Counted from the stretch's first letter, positions 34,177-44,443 are shown. The stretch: 64,000 nucleotides of DNA from an uncultured Flavobacteriaceae bacterium (GCA_905181835.1 CAJIZF010000004.1:62001-126000); one strand, 5' to 3'. Notes: generated by a model not told the origin, from the letters alone. Program-made: numbers and translations.

Positions 34177-34315
34177 TTTTTTTTATGTAGTCATTTTTCC
34201 TAATTCTGTGGTATACCAATATTTCAGGATCTAAATTTAAATAAAAAAAGTTTTCTGAATCGTTGATCTCAAATTCTCGTAAAATCAATCTATTTGTTTC
34301 GATAATCTTTTTCAT
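34166..34315 (-). pseudogene. GNAT acetyltransferase 5' remnant
   Basis: A short frame from ATG 34315, 15 bases after the ABC ATPase gene on the same strand. It reads MKKIIETNRLILREFEINDS and then ENFFYLNLDPEILVYH, the first strand, helix and beginning of the core of RimJ/RimL-like GNAT enzymes. It then loses similarity and stops at 34166, inside the end of the convergent DUF1028 gene. The acetyl-CoA binding site is absent. Probably a decayed gene whose 3' part was deleted. Confidence 0.55.
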
Positions 34316-34329
34316 TGTAAAAGCAAACC

Positions 34330-36018
34330 TCAAATTCCCTTTGGGATGGCATTAATTAATTTTTGAGTATATTCTTTGTTAGGGTTTGCATAAATTTCGT
34401 CAGCGTCGCCAATTTCCTCAATTTTTCCATCTTTCATAACTAACAGTTGATCCGCCATAAACTTAACAACAGCTAAATCATGTGATATAAAAATGTAAGT
34501 GAATCCATAATCTTCTTTTAACTCGTTTAATAAATTAAGTACTTGAGCTTGAACCGAGATGTCTAAAGCAGATACAGATTCATCACATACAATCAGCTTT
34601 GGTTCCATAGCAATGGTTCTTGCAATACCAACTCGTTGTCTCTGCCCTCCAGATAATTCATGTGGATATCTGTTAAAAAAACTGGCATCCAACTCTACAC
34701 TTTTTAAAATACTAATAACCTTATTTTTTCTTTCTCGATCATTTTTCCCTATTTGATGAACTTGCATAGGTTCCATAATTGTTTCTCCTATTAACATCCT
34801 CGGATTAAGTGATGAATAAGGATCTTGAAAAATCAGCTGAATATCTTTTCTAAGTTTTCTCAATTCGTTGGACGATAAAGTCGTGAGCTCTTTGTCCTTG
34901 TATTTAATACTTCCGCTTGTTGATTTATCCAGTTGTAAAATAACCCTACCTAATGTTGATTTTCCACATCCAGATTCTCCAACTAATCCTAAGGTTTCTC
35001 CTTCAAAAACTTTAAAACTTATATCGTCAACGGCTTTAACTATTTTCTTTTTATTTAAAAATCCAGCATCCGAATAATATTCTTTTTTTATGTTTAAAAT
35101 TTCTAAAATAGGTGTTTTGGTATATATATATTTATGTTTAAATGCTCTTTCCTGTGGCGTTATTTCAATAGGGTTAAACTCTTTTTTAGCTAATGAGCTA
35201 ATTGTTGGCAGCACTTTCAATCTCCCTTTCAATCCTGGTCGAGAAGACATTAAAGCTTTTGTATATGTTTTTTTGGGAGCTTTAAAGATTTCGTGAACAG
35301 TACCTTCTTCAACAATATTGCCTTGATACATAACTAGTGTTCGATCAGCAATTTGTGAAACCAAGCCTAAATCATGAGATATAAAAAGTAAACTCATTTT
35401 TGTCTCTTTTTGAATTTCTTTTAGAAGAGCTATAATTTCTTTTTGAACCGTTACGTCAAGAGCGGTTGTAGGTTCGTCAGCAATCAATAATTTTGGTTTA
35501 CAAGCTATCGCCATAGCGATCATTACTCGTTGCATTTGCCCTCCACTTATTTGATGTGGATAGCTATTGTAAATCTCGTCAGGACGTGGAAGTTTTACTT
35601 TCTTGAATAATGAAATAACTTCTTTTTTTATTTTTGATTTAGGCTGTTTTAAGTGTAATCTAATAATCTCTGAAACTTGTTCTCCACAGGTCATAGAAGG
35701 GTTCAATGCAGTCATTGGTTCCTGAAATATCATAGCAATTTTGCTTCCTCTTACCTTTCTTATATGTTCATTGGTTTGCTTCAATAAATCTTGCCCCTCA
35801 AATAGCAATTCACCACTTACTAAAGATTCTTTTTTCGATAATAGACCTAAAATTGTCATCGCAGTCACTGACTTTCCCGAGCCAGACTCCCCTACAACGC
35901 CAAGTATTTCATTTCTGTTAATATGAAAAGAAATAGAATGCACTGCCTCAACACTATTTTTTGTGTTACCAAAAGAAATAGATAAATTTTTAACGTTAAG
36001 TAATAAGGCTTTATTCAT
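34330..36018 (-). CDS. ABC transporter ATPase, two nucleotide-binding domains fused (DppD-DppF type)
   Basis: The protein has 562 residues with two ABC domains. Domain 1 (~7-255): Walker A GESGSGKS, signature SGGQMQR, Walker B LLIADEPT. Domain 2 (~305-560): GESGCGKS, SGGQRQRVGIA, LIVCDESVS. The tail of domain 1 and the linker (PKKTYTKALMSSRPG) fit the peptide/nickel uptake family. It drives a permease that is not in the window. The whole length is intact. Confidence 0.94.
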   Translation of the reverse strand: MNKALLLNVKNLSISFGNTKNSVEAVHSISFHINRNEILGVVGESGSGKSVTAMTILGLLSKKESLVSGELLFEGQDLLKQTNEHIRKVRGSKIAMIFQEPMTALNPSMTCGEQVSEIIRLHLKQPKSKIKKEVISLFKKVKLPRPDEIYNSYPHQISGGQMQRVMIAMAIACKPKLLIADEPTTALDVTVQKEIIALLKEIQKETKMSLLFISHDLGLVSQIADRTLVMYQGNIVEEGTVHEIFKAPKKTYTKALMSSRPGLKGRLKVLPTISSLAKKEFNPIEITPQERAFKHKYIYTKTPILEILNIKKEYYSDAGFLNKKKIVKAVDDISFKVFEGETLGLVGESGCGKSTLGRVILQLDKSTSGSIKYKDKELTTLSSNELRKLRKDIQLIFQDPYSSLNPRMLIGETIMEPMQVHQIGKNDRERKNKVISILKSVELDASFFNRYPHELSGGQRQRVGIARTIAMEPKLIVCDESVSALDISVQAQVLNLLNELKEDYGFTYIFISHDLAVVKFMADQLLVMKDGKIEEIGDADEIYANPNKEYTQKLINAIPKGI

Positions 36019-36069
36019 TACTCAAATATAAATAGTAAATAGCTTGAACTGGAATTTTTTGATAAAAAA

Positions 36070-37212
36070 CTATTCAAGTATTTTAGACTTTTTTTGATAA
36101 ATTATATTTCTTTGTTCTAAGTAACTAAGAAAATAATAAAAACAAACTTCATGTTTACCAATTAATTCTGGAGGAAAAACTCCTTTCTCTGAAAACTTGT
36201 TTTCTAAAAGAATATTAGCTGCAGCTGCAGCGGTATAACCTGTTGTACGTGCCATTGAAGAAGTATTTGTTTCTCTACAATATTGATCGTGTAATGTATA
36301 GACAACCTCTTCAGTTTTTCCTGCTAAATTCTCTCCTTTTAGCGTTATTCGCATCACCGTAATTTCTTCCTCGGTATCACCTAACTTCCATTCATTAAAT
36401 AATACTTTACTTGTCACATCTAATGGTGACACTTTATTACCATTAATCTCTATTTCGGTAGTGTCAAAAAAACCACTTTGCTTCAATACCTGAACATATT
36501 CTACGTGTCCAGGATATCTCAAGGTTTTCTCTTTCATATTTTTAATATGAGGCATAGTAAATATTATAGATCGCAAGCCGTCTGAGTTAAATGACTCTAA
36601 GGTGCCAACGCCTTGAAATTCTATATGTTCACAATCTGTTAGCGCTTCTCTAGTAATCATTTCTCCATTCTCAATATATCGCGCTGGACGAGTATATTCC
36701 TCAATAACGTCTACCGGAGAAAATGGAGCCTTATAACAAAAGGGCCATTTTTTTACTTTGGGTAGTCCCCCTACTAAACATTCAAAATCCGTAAGCTTCA
36801 TTTTCTCATTATAATGCCCTAAAATAATATTATCCATACCTGGAGCGACACCACAATCTACAATAGCTGTTATGTTTTTTTCTTTTGCTAATGCGTCTAA
36901 TTCTAATGAGTTTTCTGAAAAGAAGGATATGTCAACAACATTCATCTCAGCTTCAATAATTGACTTGAGGGTTTCAAACCCCAGAAATCCTGGGACAGCA
37001 CAAACTACTAAATCAAAATCCTTAATGGTTTTTTGTAGTATCAATTTCTTGGTAACGTCTAGTAAAAAGGTTTCAAGGTTACTGCATTTTTGAGAAGCTT
37101 TTATTAAGGCATCTTGGTTTAAATCTGTAAGGCTTACGTTGTGTGTTTTTGATAGGTCAATTGCGATAGCACTTCCTACCATGCCAGCTCCTAAAACAAT
37201 GATGTTTTTCAT
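36070..37212 (-). CDS. Saccharopine dehydrogenase-family protein
   Basis: The protein has 380 residues. N-terminal Rossmann NAD(P) domain (VLGAGMVGSAIAIDL, residues 5-19) and middle domain with GCGVAPGMDN-like text (IVDCGVAPGMDNIIL). The C-terminal third contains GTLESFNSDGLRS and ARTTGYTAAAAANILL. This architecture fits lysine 6-dehydrogenase / saccharopine reductase-like enzymes. The exact substrate is not determined. It lies between the ABC ATPase and lpxH genes, all leftward. Confidence 0.88.
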   Translation of the reverse strand: MKNIIVLGAGMVGSAIAIDLSKTHNVSLTDLNQDALIKASQKCSNLETFLLDVTKKLILQKTIKDFDLVVCAVPGFLGFETLKSIIEAEMNVVDISFFSENSLELDALAKEKNITAIVDCGVAPGMDNIILGHYNEKMKLTDFECLVGGLPKVKKWPFCYKAPFSPVDVIEEYTRPARYIENGEMITREALTDCEHIEFQGVGTLESFNSDGLRSIIFTMPHIKNMKEKTLRYPGHVEYVQVLKQSGFFDTTEIEINGNKVSPLDVTSKVLFNEWKLGDTEEEITVMRITLKGENLAGKTEEVVYTLHDQYCRETNTSSMARTTGYTAAAAANILLENKFSEKGVFPPELIGKHEVCFYYFLSYLEQRNIIYQKKSKILE

Positions 37213-37356
37213 AAATTAATAAATTAGTAAAAATTAAATTTGATAATTAGTAACTATTCTTGTTACTGAAGAAACGATTTAATAACGAAGAAGTTATAAT
37301 CCCGGAATAAGAATCCACGGCATTTCAGAAAGATTATAATATTGATTTTCTATCAT

Positions 37357-38109
37357 TTAATATTTTTTGAGGTAAAAATCTGATCCGTCAAATACACCAT
37401 AAGTGTAATGATTTATCCAATCGCCTAAATTATAATAAGTAGAACTATCGCTAACTTTAATTTCCATAGGCAAATGTCTGTGGCCAAATATAAAATAATC
37501 AAAGTGTTTCGTTTCTAATTTTCTTTTAGCGTATAAGGCTAACCATTCATTATTATCTCCCAGATATTTTTTGTCTTCAGTTCCAGATATTAGTTTATTT
37601 TTCACTGATAAATACTGAGCTATTCTAACGCCTATGTCTGGATGCAACCAACGATAAATCCATTTTGAAAATGGATACATAAATATTTTTTTCATTCTTT
37701 TGTAGCCCTTATCGTAAGGGCCTTTCCCGTCTCCATGACCAATTAAAAAGGACTTCCCGTTAAAAGAAAATTCTTTTGTATCACGGTAAGTTGGAATATT
37801 TAATTCTTTTTCAAAATAATCATTCATCCAAAGGTCATGATTCCCCACAAAAAAATAAATAGGTATTCCGCTATCAGAAATTTCGGCAAGTTTCCCTAGG
37901 GTTCTTACAAATCCTTTTGGCACTACCGTTTTGTATTCAAACCAAAAATCAAATAGATCTCCCAATAAAAAAATAGCTGCTGCATCTTTTTTTATTTCAT
38001 CTAACCACTTTACAAACTTTTTTTCACGTGGCAAACTCACTTCGTTAGTAGGAGCTCCTAGATGATTATCACTTGAAAAATATATTTTTTTTCCTTTTGG
38101 AATTTGCAT
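37357..38109 (-). CDS. lpxH: UDP-2,3-diacylglucosamine diphosphatase
   Basis: The protein has 250 residues, a calcineurin-like metallophosphatase with SSDNHLGAP (residues 11-19), LLGDLFDFWFEY, GNHD (about 96), GHGDGKGPYDKGYK and GHRH near the end, which bind two metal ions. It hydrolyses UDP-2,3-diacylglucosamine to lipid X in lipid A synthesis at the cytoplasmic membrane face. The stop is followed directly by an ATG opening only a 20-codon frame (see rejected list). It follows queD by 22 bases. Confidence 0.93.
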   Translation of the reverse strand: MQIPKGKKIYFSSDNHLGAPTNEVSLPREKKFVKWLDEIKKDAAAIFLLGDLFDFWFEYKTVVPKGFVRTLGKLAEISDSGIPIYFFVGNHDLWMNDYFEKELNIPTYRDTKEFSFNGKSFLIGHGDGKGPYDKGYKRMKKIFMYPFSKWIYRWLHPDIGVRIAQYLSVKNKLISGTEDKKYLGDNNEWLALYAKRKLETKHFDYFIFGHRHLPMEIKVSDSSTYYNLGDWINHYTYGVFDGSDFYLKKY

Positions 38110-38131
38110 GGGTTAAATATAACGAATGTAA

Positions 38132-38587
38132 TTAAGAATTATCAGATGCAAACCACTCTGCGTAACTACTGTCTGTTTCTTGTAGCTTCAAAGAATGCAG
38201 TTGAATATGTGATGGTAATTCGGACATGATAATATTAGCAAAATCAATTATCATCATTTCAGTTGTAGGTTGATAATCGACTAATATAACATTATGCTCT
38301 CTGTCTTTTAATTCTTTTGCTAATTCAATATGAGGAGTATTCTTATTGAATACTGTGGCATGATCGAATATATTTACTATTTTGTCTTTCACTATTTTTT
38401 TTAGATCACCAAAATCTATTACCATACCTAGTTTAACATGATTTGTTTCTGAGATAGGTTTACCTGTGACTGTTACGTAAAGTTTATAACTGTGACCATG
38501 TAGATTCTTACATTTCCCATCATAGCCATATAAAGCATGTCCTGCTTCAAAAGTAAATTGTTTCGTAATTCTGATAGTGCTACTCAT
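38132..38587 (-). CDS. queD: 6-carboxytetrahydropterin synthase
   Basis: The protein has 151 residues. Zinc site and catalytic Cys are seen in FEAGHALYGYDGKCKNLHGHSYKL (His17, Cys27, His31, His33), then GMVIDFGDLKK and a conserved FDHATVFNK and PTTEMMI. It converts dihydroneopterin triphosphate to 6-carboxytetrahydropterin for queuosine. No other que gene lies in the window. Confidence 0.94.
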   Translation of the reverse strand: MSSTIRITKQFTFEAGHALYGYDGKCKNLHGHSYKLYVTVTGKPISETNHVKLGMVIDFGDLKKIVKDKIVNIFDHATVFNKNTPHIELAKELKDREHNVILVDYQPTTEMMIIDFANIIMSELPSHIQLHSLKLQETDSSYAEWFASDNS

Positions 38588-38647
38588 ATATTAAAAAATA
38601 AAGAGTAAAGATACTATTTTAATGATAAGAATTTATTCATAATTAAC

Positions 38648-39991
38648 TTATTCACTTTTTGCTAATGGATAATATTTTACTTTAAATTTATAAATTAAAG
38701 CAATAGCTCTAAAAGCAATCCAAACAACCAGCGCAACCCATATTCCTTTTAATTTTAAATCTAAATAATTTCCTATTAATAGTGTGGGTATAAATCCAAA
38801 AAAAGTAGCAGCAACTAATATATTTCGAAGGTATTTCATTTCGCCTAGACCTTTAAATATTGCATCTAAGGTAAACCCTAAAGCGTTAAACGGTTGAGAA
38901 ATTAATACAATAAAGAAAATACTGTAAAAAGTCGTCAAAACCAGGGTGTCTTTAGTAAATATTAAACCTAAATGATTGTAAAATAGTACTCCTACTATAA
39001 CTAATAATAAACTAACAATTAAGTTGTAAATATTAACACGTTTGGTCAGTGTCCATAGGTCCTGATACATTTTAGCCCCCAATAATCGACCGCCAAGAAT
39101 ATTTCCTGCAGCGCCATATCCGTCTATAAAAAATGCCGAAAATAACCATAAATTAATTGCTATCGTATGAGCAGCTATATACTCTTTACCTAAAGATGTT
39201 GCCTCACGTATAGCCAATAATAAAGCTATATTAAGCGCTATTGATCGTATAAATAAATTAAAACTCATAGTTACTAGTCGTTTTAATTCTGGATGTAATA
39301 CACGCTTTAACCTTAAGGAAACGTTGGTTTTATAGAGTAGGAGAGATAATGATAAAATTGCCATTATTAATTGGGCGATTAAACTTGCCCAAGCAGCTCC
39401 TTTTACCCCCATTGGGTCTATAAAATTGTCAACTCCATAAACTAAAATAATATCTAAAACTATATTTATAATTGCTCCAAGAGACGCAATGATCATTGGC
39501 CAAAATGTATTTTGAAGTCCTCTAAATATTCCGAAAATAGCAAATGTAAATAAGGTTAAAGGAAAGCCCCAAATTCGAATATAGTAATAGTCTTTGCTGT
39601 AGGTTAATATTTTTCCATCTGCTTTTAGAAAAATAAAAATTTCCTCAATAAAAAAATAAGTAGAAAATAAGAGTATGAAACTTAATAATACGTTAAATAA
39701 TATCGCTTGTGCTGGGAAAAATCTGAGACTTTTTAGGTTTCCTGCACCTAAATTTTGAGAAATTATGGCCGAAATAGCACTTCTTGTTTGAGCTAAAACC
39801 CAAATAATAGTAGAAAGAAACGATCCTACGATTCCAACTGCTGCAAGTGATTCTGTCCCAAATTCTGAAATATTTCCTACAACAGCTGCGTCAGTAGAAG
39901 ATAATATAGGTTCCGCAATTCCTGCAACAATAGCCGGCAAAGCTAACTGCTGAATTCTTTTAAATGAAATATCTATTTTTTGCATAACCAT
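38648..39991 (-). CDS. MATE family efflux transporter
   Basis: The protein has 447 residues and 12 membrane segments in two halves of six. Motifs seen are LPAIVAGIAEPILSSTDAAVVGN and SAIISQNLGAGN, and in the second half GAAGNILGGRLLGAKMY. It exports organic cations or drugs by Na+ or H+ antiport. The start (MVMQ or the second Met two codons on) overlaps the end of the GNAT gene by ~19 bases. Confidence 0.95.
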   Translation of the reverse strand: MVMQKIDISFKRIQQLALPAIVAGIAEPILSSTDAAVVGNISEFGTESLAAVGIVGSFLSTIIWVLAQTRSAISAIISQNLGAGNLKSLRFFPAQAILFNVLLSFILLFSTYFFIEEIFIFLKADGKILTYSKDYYYIRIWGFPLTLFTFAIFGIFRGLQNTFWPMIIASLGAIINIVLDIILVYGVDNFIDPMGVKGAAWASLIAQLIMAILSLSLLLYKTNVSLRLKRVLHPELKRLVTMSFNLFIRSIALNIALLLAIREATSLGKEYIAAHTIAINLWLFSAFFIDGYGAAGNILGGRLLGAKMYQDLWTLTKRVNIYNLIVSLLLVIVGVLFYNHLGLIFTKDTLVLTTFYSIFFIVLISQPFNALGFTLDAIFKGLGEMKYLRNILVAATFFGFIPTLLIGNYLDLKLKGIWVALVVWIAFRAIALIYKFKVKYYPLAKSE

Positions 39992-40479
39992 TCATAACAG
40001 TAAAAAGGAAATTCACTTTGTTTTGGAAAATAAATATTTCCTAGCCTTTTAAAGCCACGAATCTCATAAAACTTTTGATTTTTAATATTTTTACTAAAAG
40101 TGTCTAATCTTATAGAATTATAGTTATTCCTTATAGCAAAATTTTCAGCAAAGTCCATCATTTTTTGAGCATATCCTTTTCCTTGTTTTTTTGGGTGTAT
40201 TGCTAATCTGTGTATATACAAACTATTATTATTCTTCGTAATCCAATTAATAGACTCATATTCTTGGTCCATAACAGGCGTTAATACCATACAGCCTATT
40301 GGTTTACTATTGATTTTCAAAACAAAAAGCTCTTTTCTATTTATGTCTTTAATAAAGGCTTTTTTTGAAGGATAATCATCATTCCATTGATAGATACCTT
40401 GATCAATCATATGTGCTGTACAAGCCTTAGTTATTGATATTATTTCAAGTAATTCGGTCTCTTTTGCTAATCGAATCAT
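39973..40479 (-). CDS. GNAT family N-acetyltransferase
   Basis: The protein has 168 residues, one GNAT domain: IISITKACTAHMIDQGIYQW, the strand LYIHRLAIHPKKQGKGYAQKMMDFA (acetyl-CoA binding, RxxxGK/A) and IRLDTFSKNIKNQKFYEIRGF. Substrate unknown. It overlaps the MATE gene, so both are expressed together; perhaps both protect against a small molecule (inference). Confidence 0.9.
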   Translation of the reverse strand: MIRLAKETELLEIISITKACTAHMIDQGIYQWNDDYPSKKAFIKDINRKELFVLKINSKPIGCMVLTPVMDQEYESINWITKNNNSLYIHRLAIHPKKQGKGYAQKMMDFAENFAIRNNYNSIRLDTFSKNIKNQKFYEIRGFKRLGNIYFPKQSEFPFYCYEWLCKK

Positions 40480-40653
40480 TTAATCACTTTATTTTCTCAA
40501 ATTTATTAAATTAGTTGCAATAATATAGGAAACAAACTTAGTCTCCACAAAAAGCTTCTTATTTTAAAAAAACTCTATCAAAATTTTTTTAATAAATTAT
40601 TGGTTAATTCATTTATATAAATATATTTACGGTATAATACAAAATAATACCTT

Positions 40654-40875
40654 ATGGAAATTATAGATAAAGCCTTAGAGTTTGAAACCAGAAAACTTTC
40701 TTTTCAAACCACGAGTGATAGAATAGTTGCTTCTAGAGAGGTAAAAGCACTTATATTAGGTGTAAATGAAATCTATAAAGAAAATAAAGATCCTGAACTT
40801 ATGGATTTAATGAAGCGCCTTACAGTTATAAAAAAGAAAATAGAAGTCAGACTTAAGGGGCGATCACAGAGTTAA
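40654..40875 (+). CDS. Small conserved-looking hypothetical protein
   Basis: The protein has 73 residues, mostly helical: MEIIDKALEFETRKLSFQTTS, then LILGVNEIYKENKDPELMDL and a basic tail KKKIEVRLKGRSQS. No signal peptide or known domain. It has its own start and A+T-rich upstream sequence, and overlaps the hydrolase gene by 12 bases at the 3' ends. Its compact, complete form suggests a real gene; the function is unknown. Confidence 0.65.
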   Translation: MEIIDKALEFETRKLSFQTTSDRIVASREVKALILGVNEIYKENKDPELMDLMKRLTVIKKKIEVRLKGRSQS

Positions 40876-41715
40876 TTTATTTAGAAAAGAAATAGAACTT
40901 TCAACTACTTTTTTTAAATCTTTAGGCAGATTTTTGCCTTTCCAGGGGTGTCTTGTGCCAAAAGAATGATCTGCTTTTTCAAGTACTTTTAATTCACTAA
41001 GTGGATTCCATTGATGTAAAAGTCTAGCTTCTTTTTCCATTACAGTAGTGTCTGCTTCGCCATGAATTATTAGCATTGGGATTTTTATCTTTTTAACTGC
41101 AAGTTTAATGGTAAGGCGTTCTTCGTTATTCACAAAATCTTCAAAAAATTGGAAATAATGAGGCATCTGTTGTTTTGTTCTTGAATTTTCTATAAACGTA
41201 ATTCCTTTTTCTTTCCAATTATTAAAATGATCAGAGCCTATAAGAAACCTTGATTTAAAATCACTAACCCCCCCCCAAGTAACTACGCTTTTTACTCGAC
41301 TATCCTCAGATGCTTTAATTAGAATAATGCCAGCACCTCTACTGTGTGCAATCAAAGATATATTAGTGGAATCTAGCTCCTTACTAAAATTAGGATTTAA
41401 ACTAATTAAATCAATAACTGCATCTAGATCTTCTAGCTCCTTACTAAAGTTATTATTTGCAAAAGCCTCGAGATCATTGAAATCAATTGGATTTTCAATT
41501 GTACCGCCATTATAAGAAAAATTAAATTTTATAAAGAAAAAACCTTCTTCCAAAAACTGTTTAGCTACTAAATTCCATGCCCCCCAATCTTTGTAACCTT
41601 TATAGCCGTGGCAAAAAATAATTATAGGTTTTGGAGTGTTGGATTCCTTGTAAAAAACATCATAAACAATAGGTTTTTTATTTTTTCTCTCTAAAATTAA
41701 ATTTTTTATAGTCAT
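40864..41715 (-). CDS. Alpha/beta hydrolase
   Basis: The protein has 283 residues. Oxyanion strand IIIFCHGYKGYKDWGAWN, nucleophile elbow AHSRGAG (Ser), a late strand LIIHGEADTTV (Asp) and DHSFGTRHP (His), giving a full catalytic triad of the dienelactone hydrolase/serine aminopeptidase-like kind. Cytoplasmic, as no signal peptide is visible. The ATG directly follows the AddB-like gene's stop. Confidence 0.9.
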   Translation of the reverse strand: MTIKNLILERKNKKPIVYDVFYKESNTPKPIIIFCHGYKGYKDWGAWNLVAKQFLEEGFFFIKFNFSYNGGTIENPIDFNDLEAFANNNFSKELEDLDAVIDLISLNPNFSKELDSTNISLIAHSRGAGIILIKASEDSRVKSVVTWGGVSDFKSRFLIGSDHFNNWKEKGITFIENSRTKQQMPHYFQFFEDFVNNEERLTIKLAVKKIKIPMLIIHGEADTTVMEKEARLLHQWNPLSELKVLEKADHSFGTRHPWKGKNLPKDLKKVVESSISFLNKLTL

Positions 41716-44433
41716 CTACTCAACATCTTTTTCTTTAAATGGAATTTCTTTATTGCTAATCTCAAGGATTAATTTTTTTAATTCAATGGTATATTTATCA
41801 AGAATCTCCTGAGTAATATTAGTTTGTTTAGGCTTTCCTTTTTGAGTAAATTTTATAAATCCTTTTTTTAATCTTTTGAAAGAGATTATCCCAGCTTCAA
41901 TATTTTCATAGCTAGCTGTTTTGTTTGCCATGAAAGCATATGAAAGCACCTGAATAACCTTACTGTATTTATAATCTAAAGTTAAATCTCCCCAATCACC
42001 AATCTCTAAATCACGTGGCTCAACAATACCTGTTTTATAATCTATAATTCTTAGGGTCCCGTTGTACTCATCAATACGATCTACTTTTCCTTTAATCTTT
42101 GTATCAACGTCAATGTCATTAACTGGGAAATCAGATACTAATCTACTTTCAATATTTAATATTTTAATTTCATTCCCATTTTTTATATCATCTATTTCAT
42201 AATTAATAAAATTTAAAATAAAATATTTTGCAACTTCGAATATGATTAGGTTTTTACCTTTATTATAAGTTCCTTCTTTGTAGGTTTTTTTAAATTGTTT
42301 TTCGACCTCTGAATCGATTTTAATTTTCATAGCCTCCAAAGTATCTAATTTTAATTTTTCTCCTTCCAGCGGCTTATAAAAACTCTCTAATGTGTCGTGA
42401 ACTATAGTTCCTAAAGTATTTGTAGCTACTATTTCTTCTACCGTTTTGGTTTGATTAATTTCCAATACTTTTTGAAGATAAAAATCTATTGGATTCCTAA
42501 TGTAGGATGTTAAAGCAGAGGGTGAAAACCCTTCTTTAGCAATATTTTTAATTTTTTGAATTACATCGTCGGTTTTATTTATGCTCTGTAATTCTATCCT
42601 ACAGGCCTTAATATTAGGGCTTATTATCTTTTTAGTAATTTTATGTCTTGGATTTTTTTCAAATTCTATTTGAGAAATAAATCTACTTTTTTCTCCGCCA
42701 CTTAGACCCTCCGAGAAGTTATTATAAAGTAAAGTTACGTTTTCAGCTCTGTGCAACAATCTGAAGAAATGATACGTGTAAATAGCATCTTTTTCTGAAT
42801 AGGTTGGGAGCTTGTATTCTTTTTTTAAATCATATGTTATAAAAGAGTTATTAGATTTACCCGATGGTAAAGTCCCTTCATTTAAAGAAGCTATTACTAT
42901 ATTTTTAAAATCCAAAACTCTGGTCTCAAGAACTCCCATAATTTGAAGTCCGTTATAGGCATCGCCTTGATAATCTACAGTTGTTGTATTTATGATATCT
43001 AAAAAAATCTTTTGAAATGTTTTGATACTTTTAAAATGTGCAAATTTATAATTAAGATCTTCTATTTTTTTAAAGACATTAAATATTTGATAAAGTGCTG
43101 CTCTCTCAATAAATAACGCTTTGGTATTTTTTATAAAATCGATAATTTCTAGACACACAGATAGCCCTTTATTGCTATTATTATTCCAAGTAGCAAAAAG
43201 AATATTAATAACACGACGATCTTTATCAGATGATAAAGATATTAGCTTCTCAAATGTTAAATATGTCAAATTATTTACTGTAATTTTTTCAATAATATCT
43301 GAATAGTCAGGATAGATTTTAGTGGTAACTGGATGGTTTAATATCGCAATAATATCTTTATAGTAGTATAGAGAATTATTAGAATTATGGAGCGTAATTA
43401 GTAAATTAAAAAAACCTGTTATTGGAAATTGTTTAAGGTTAACTCCCATCGTGATATTAACTTTATCAACGTTTTCTGGAATAGAATGAAGTAGTGGTAT
43501 TAATAAATTTTCGTCTGCAAGAATTATAGCAGTTTGGTTTAATTCTGAAGCAGGCAGTTTAGAAAGTAAATCTCCTATATACTTTACTTGACTTATATTT
43601 TTTTGTGCTTCAATAATATCTATTTTCTTATCTGAACAATAATTATTAGAGATATAAGCTGCAGAATTTGTTTTATAAAAATTCCACCTTGATAGGTACT
43701 GTCTTATAAAGTAAGAACTATTATGAATTTTACTGTCGTAAAAATATTGATCAATATCCCAATAAATTCTAGTGTGCTTATCTTCAAGAAATTCTTGAAT
43801 TATTATCTGTTCTGCATTGTTAAGTGCGTTAAATCCAATAAAAATATGAGGTTTGTTTGTCTTGTTTAATTTATAATGCTCTATGTTTTCGGCGGCCTCT
43901 CGATAAACAATACCCTGGTATCCTTGATTTTTATGTAGTAATTCTGTTTTAAGTAAATTGTAGAAGGAAGGTAAACTATTCCAAAATTTTAAATAGTTTT
44001 TTATCAATTCGGTTGGCTCATTTTGTGTATCCCAATAATTAATATTTTTAATTTTACTCAAATAATTAAAAAATGAACTGGTTGGGACTAAGTGTCTATC
44101 TATCTCACTAAAGTCGTTTAGAAGGGTATTTGCCCATGTTGAATAAACTTCAAAACTATCTTTTTCTTGATTCGAAACTACCTTAAGATAAGCTTTGTAG
44201 CTCTCAAATAAAAGATCAGTATTGTCAATAATCTCTAGACCAGAAATCTCTTGAATAAACTCCTCAATACTAATAATTTTAGGAGAAAAAATTGTTTCGT
44301 TATGAGATGATTTTAGATGATTTAGTAAAAACCCACAGGCTCTTTTACTTGGAAGGATAATTGTGAGTTTAGAAATATCAGAGGTTTCCTCTTTTATTTT
44401 ATTGAGCGTCTCTTCTAAGAATGTAATCATCAT
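41716..44433 (-). CDS. AddB-like helicase-nuclease subunit, PD-(D/E)XK superfamily
   Basis: The protein has 905 residues. The first ~600 are related to UvrD/Rep-like helicase folds but with a degraded Walker A (PSKRACGFLLNHL). In the last ~250, the nuclease centre is seen in GTIVHDTLESFYKPL, KGKVDRIDEYNG and IIDYKTGIVE. This matches Bacteroidota AddB-type exonucleases. It pairs with the AddA-like protein encoded at 47226, which it does not touch, as kbl and ompA lie between. It processes DNA ends for RecA. Confidence 0.9.
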   Translation of the reverse strand: MMITFLEETLNKIKEETSDISKLTIILPSKRACGFLLNHLKSSHNETIFSPKIISIEEFIQEISGLEIIDNTDLLFESYKAYLKVVSNQEKDSFEVYSTWANTLLNDFSEIDRHLVPTSSFFNYLSKIKNINYWDTQNEPTELIKNYLKFWNSLPSFYNLLKTELLHKNQGYQGIVYREAAENIEHYKLNKTNKPHIFIGFNALNNAEQIIIQEFLEDKHTRIYWDIDQYFYDSKIHNSSYFIRQYLSRWNFYKTNSAAYISNNYCSDKKIDIIEAQKNISQVKYIGDLLSKLPASELNQTAIILADENLLIPLLHSIPENVDKVNITMGVNLKQFPITGFFNLLITLHNSNNSLYYYKDIIAILNHPVTTKIYPDYSDIIEKITVNNLTYLTFEKLISLSSDKDRRVINILFATWNNNSNKGLSVCLEIIDFIKNTKALFIERAALYQIFNVFKKIEDLNYKFAHFKSIKTFQKIFLDIINTTTVDYQGDAYNGLQIMGVLETRVLDFKNIVIASLNEGTLPSGKSNNSFITYDLKKEYKLPTYSEKDAIYTYHFFRLLHRAENVTLLYNNFSEGLSGGEKSRFISQIEFEKNPRHKITKKIISPNIKACRIELQSINKTDDVIQKIKNIAKEGFSPSALTSYIRNPIDFYLQKVLEINQTKTVEEIVATNTLGTIVHDTLESFYKPLEGEKLKLDTLEAMKIKIDSEVEKQFKKTYKEGTYNKGKNLIIFEVAKYFILNFINYEIDDIKNGNEIKILNIESRLVSDFPVNDIDVDTKIKGKVDRIDEYNGTLRIIDYKTGIVEPRDLEIGDWGDLTLDYKYSKVIQVLSYAFMANKTASYENIEAGIISFKRLKKGFIKFTQKGKPKQTNITQEILDKYTIELKKLILEISNKEIPFKEKDVE

Positions 44434-44443
44434 ATAAAAATAA

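Noticed and set aside
37299..37356. A 20-codon frame starting directly after the lpxH stop (TAAATG), reading MIENQYYNLSEMPWILIPGL
   Set aside because: Too short, no known match by eye, and ends without a conserved feature. Shifting one base would extend it by ~17 residues, but nothing supports that.
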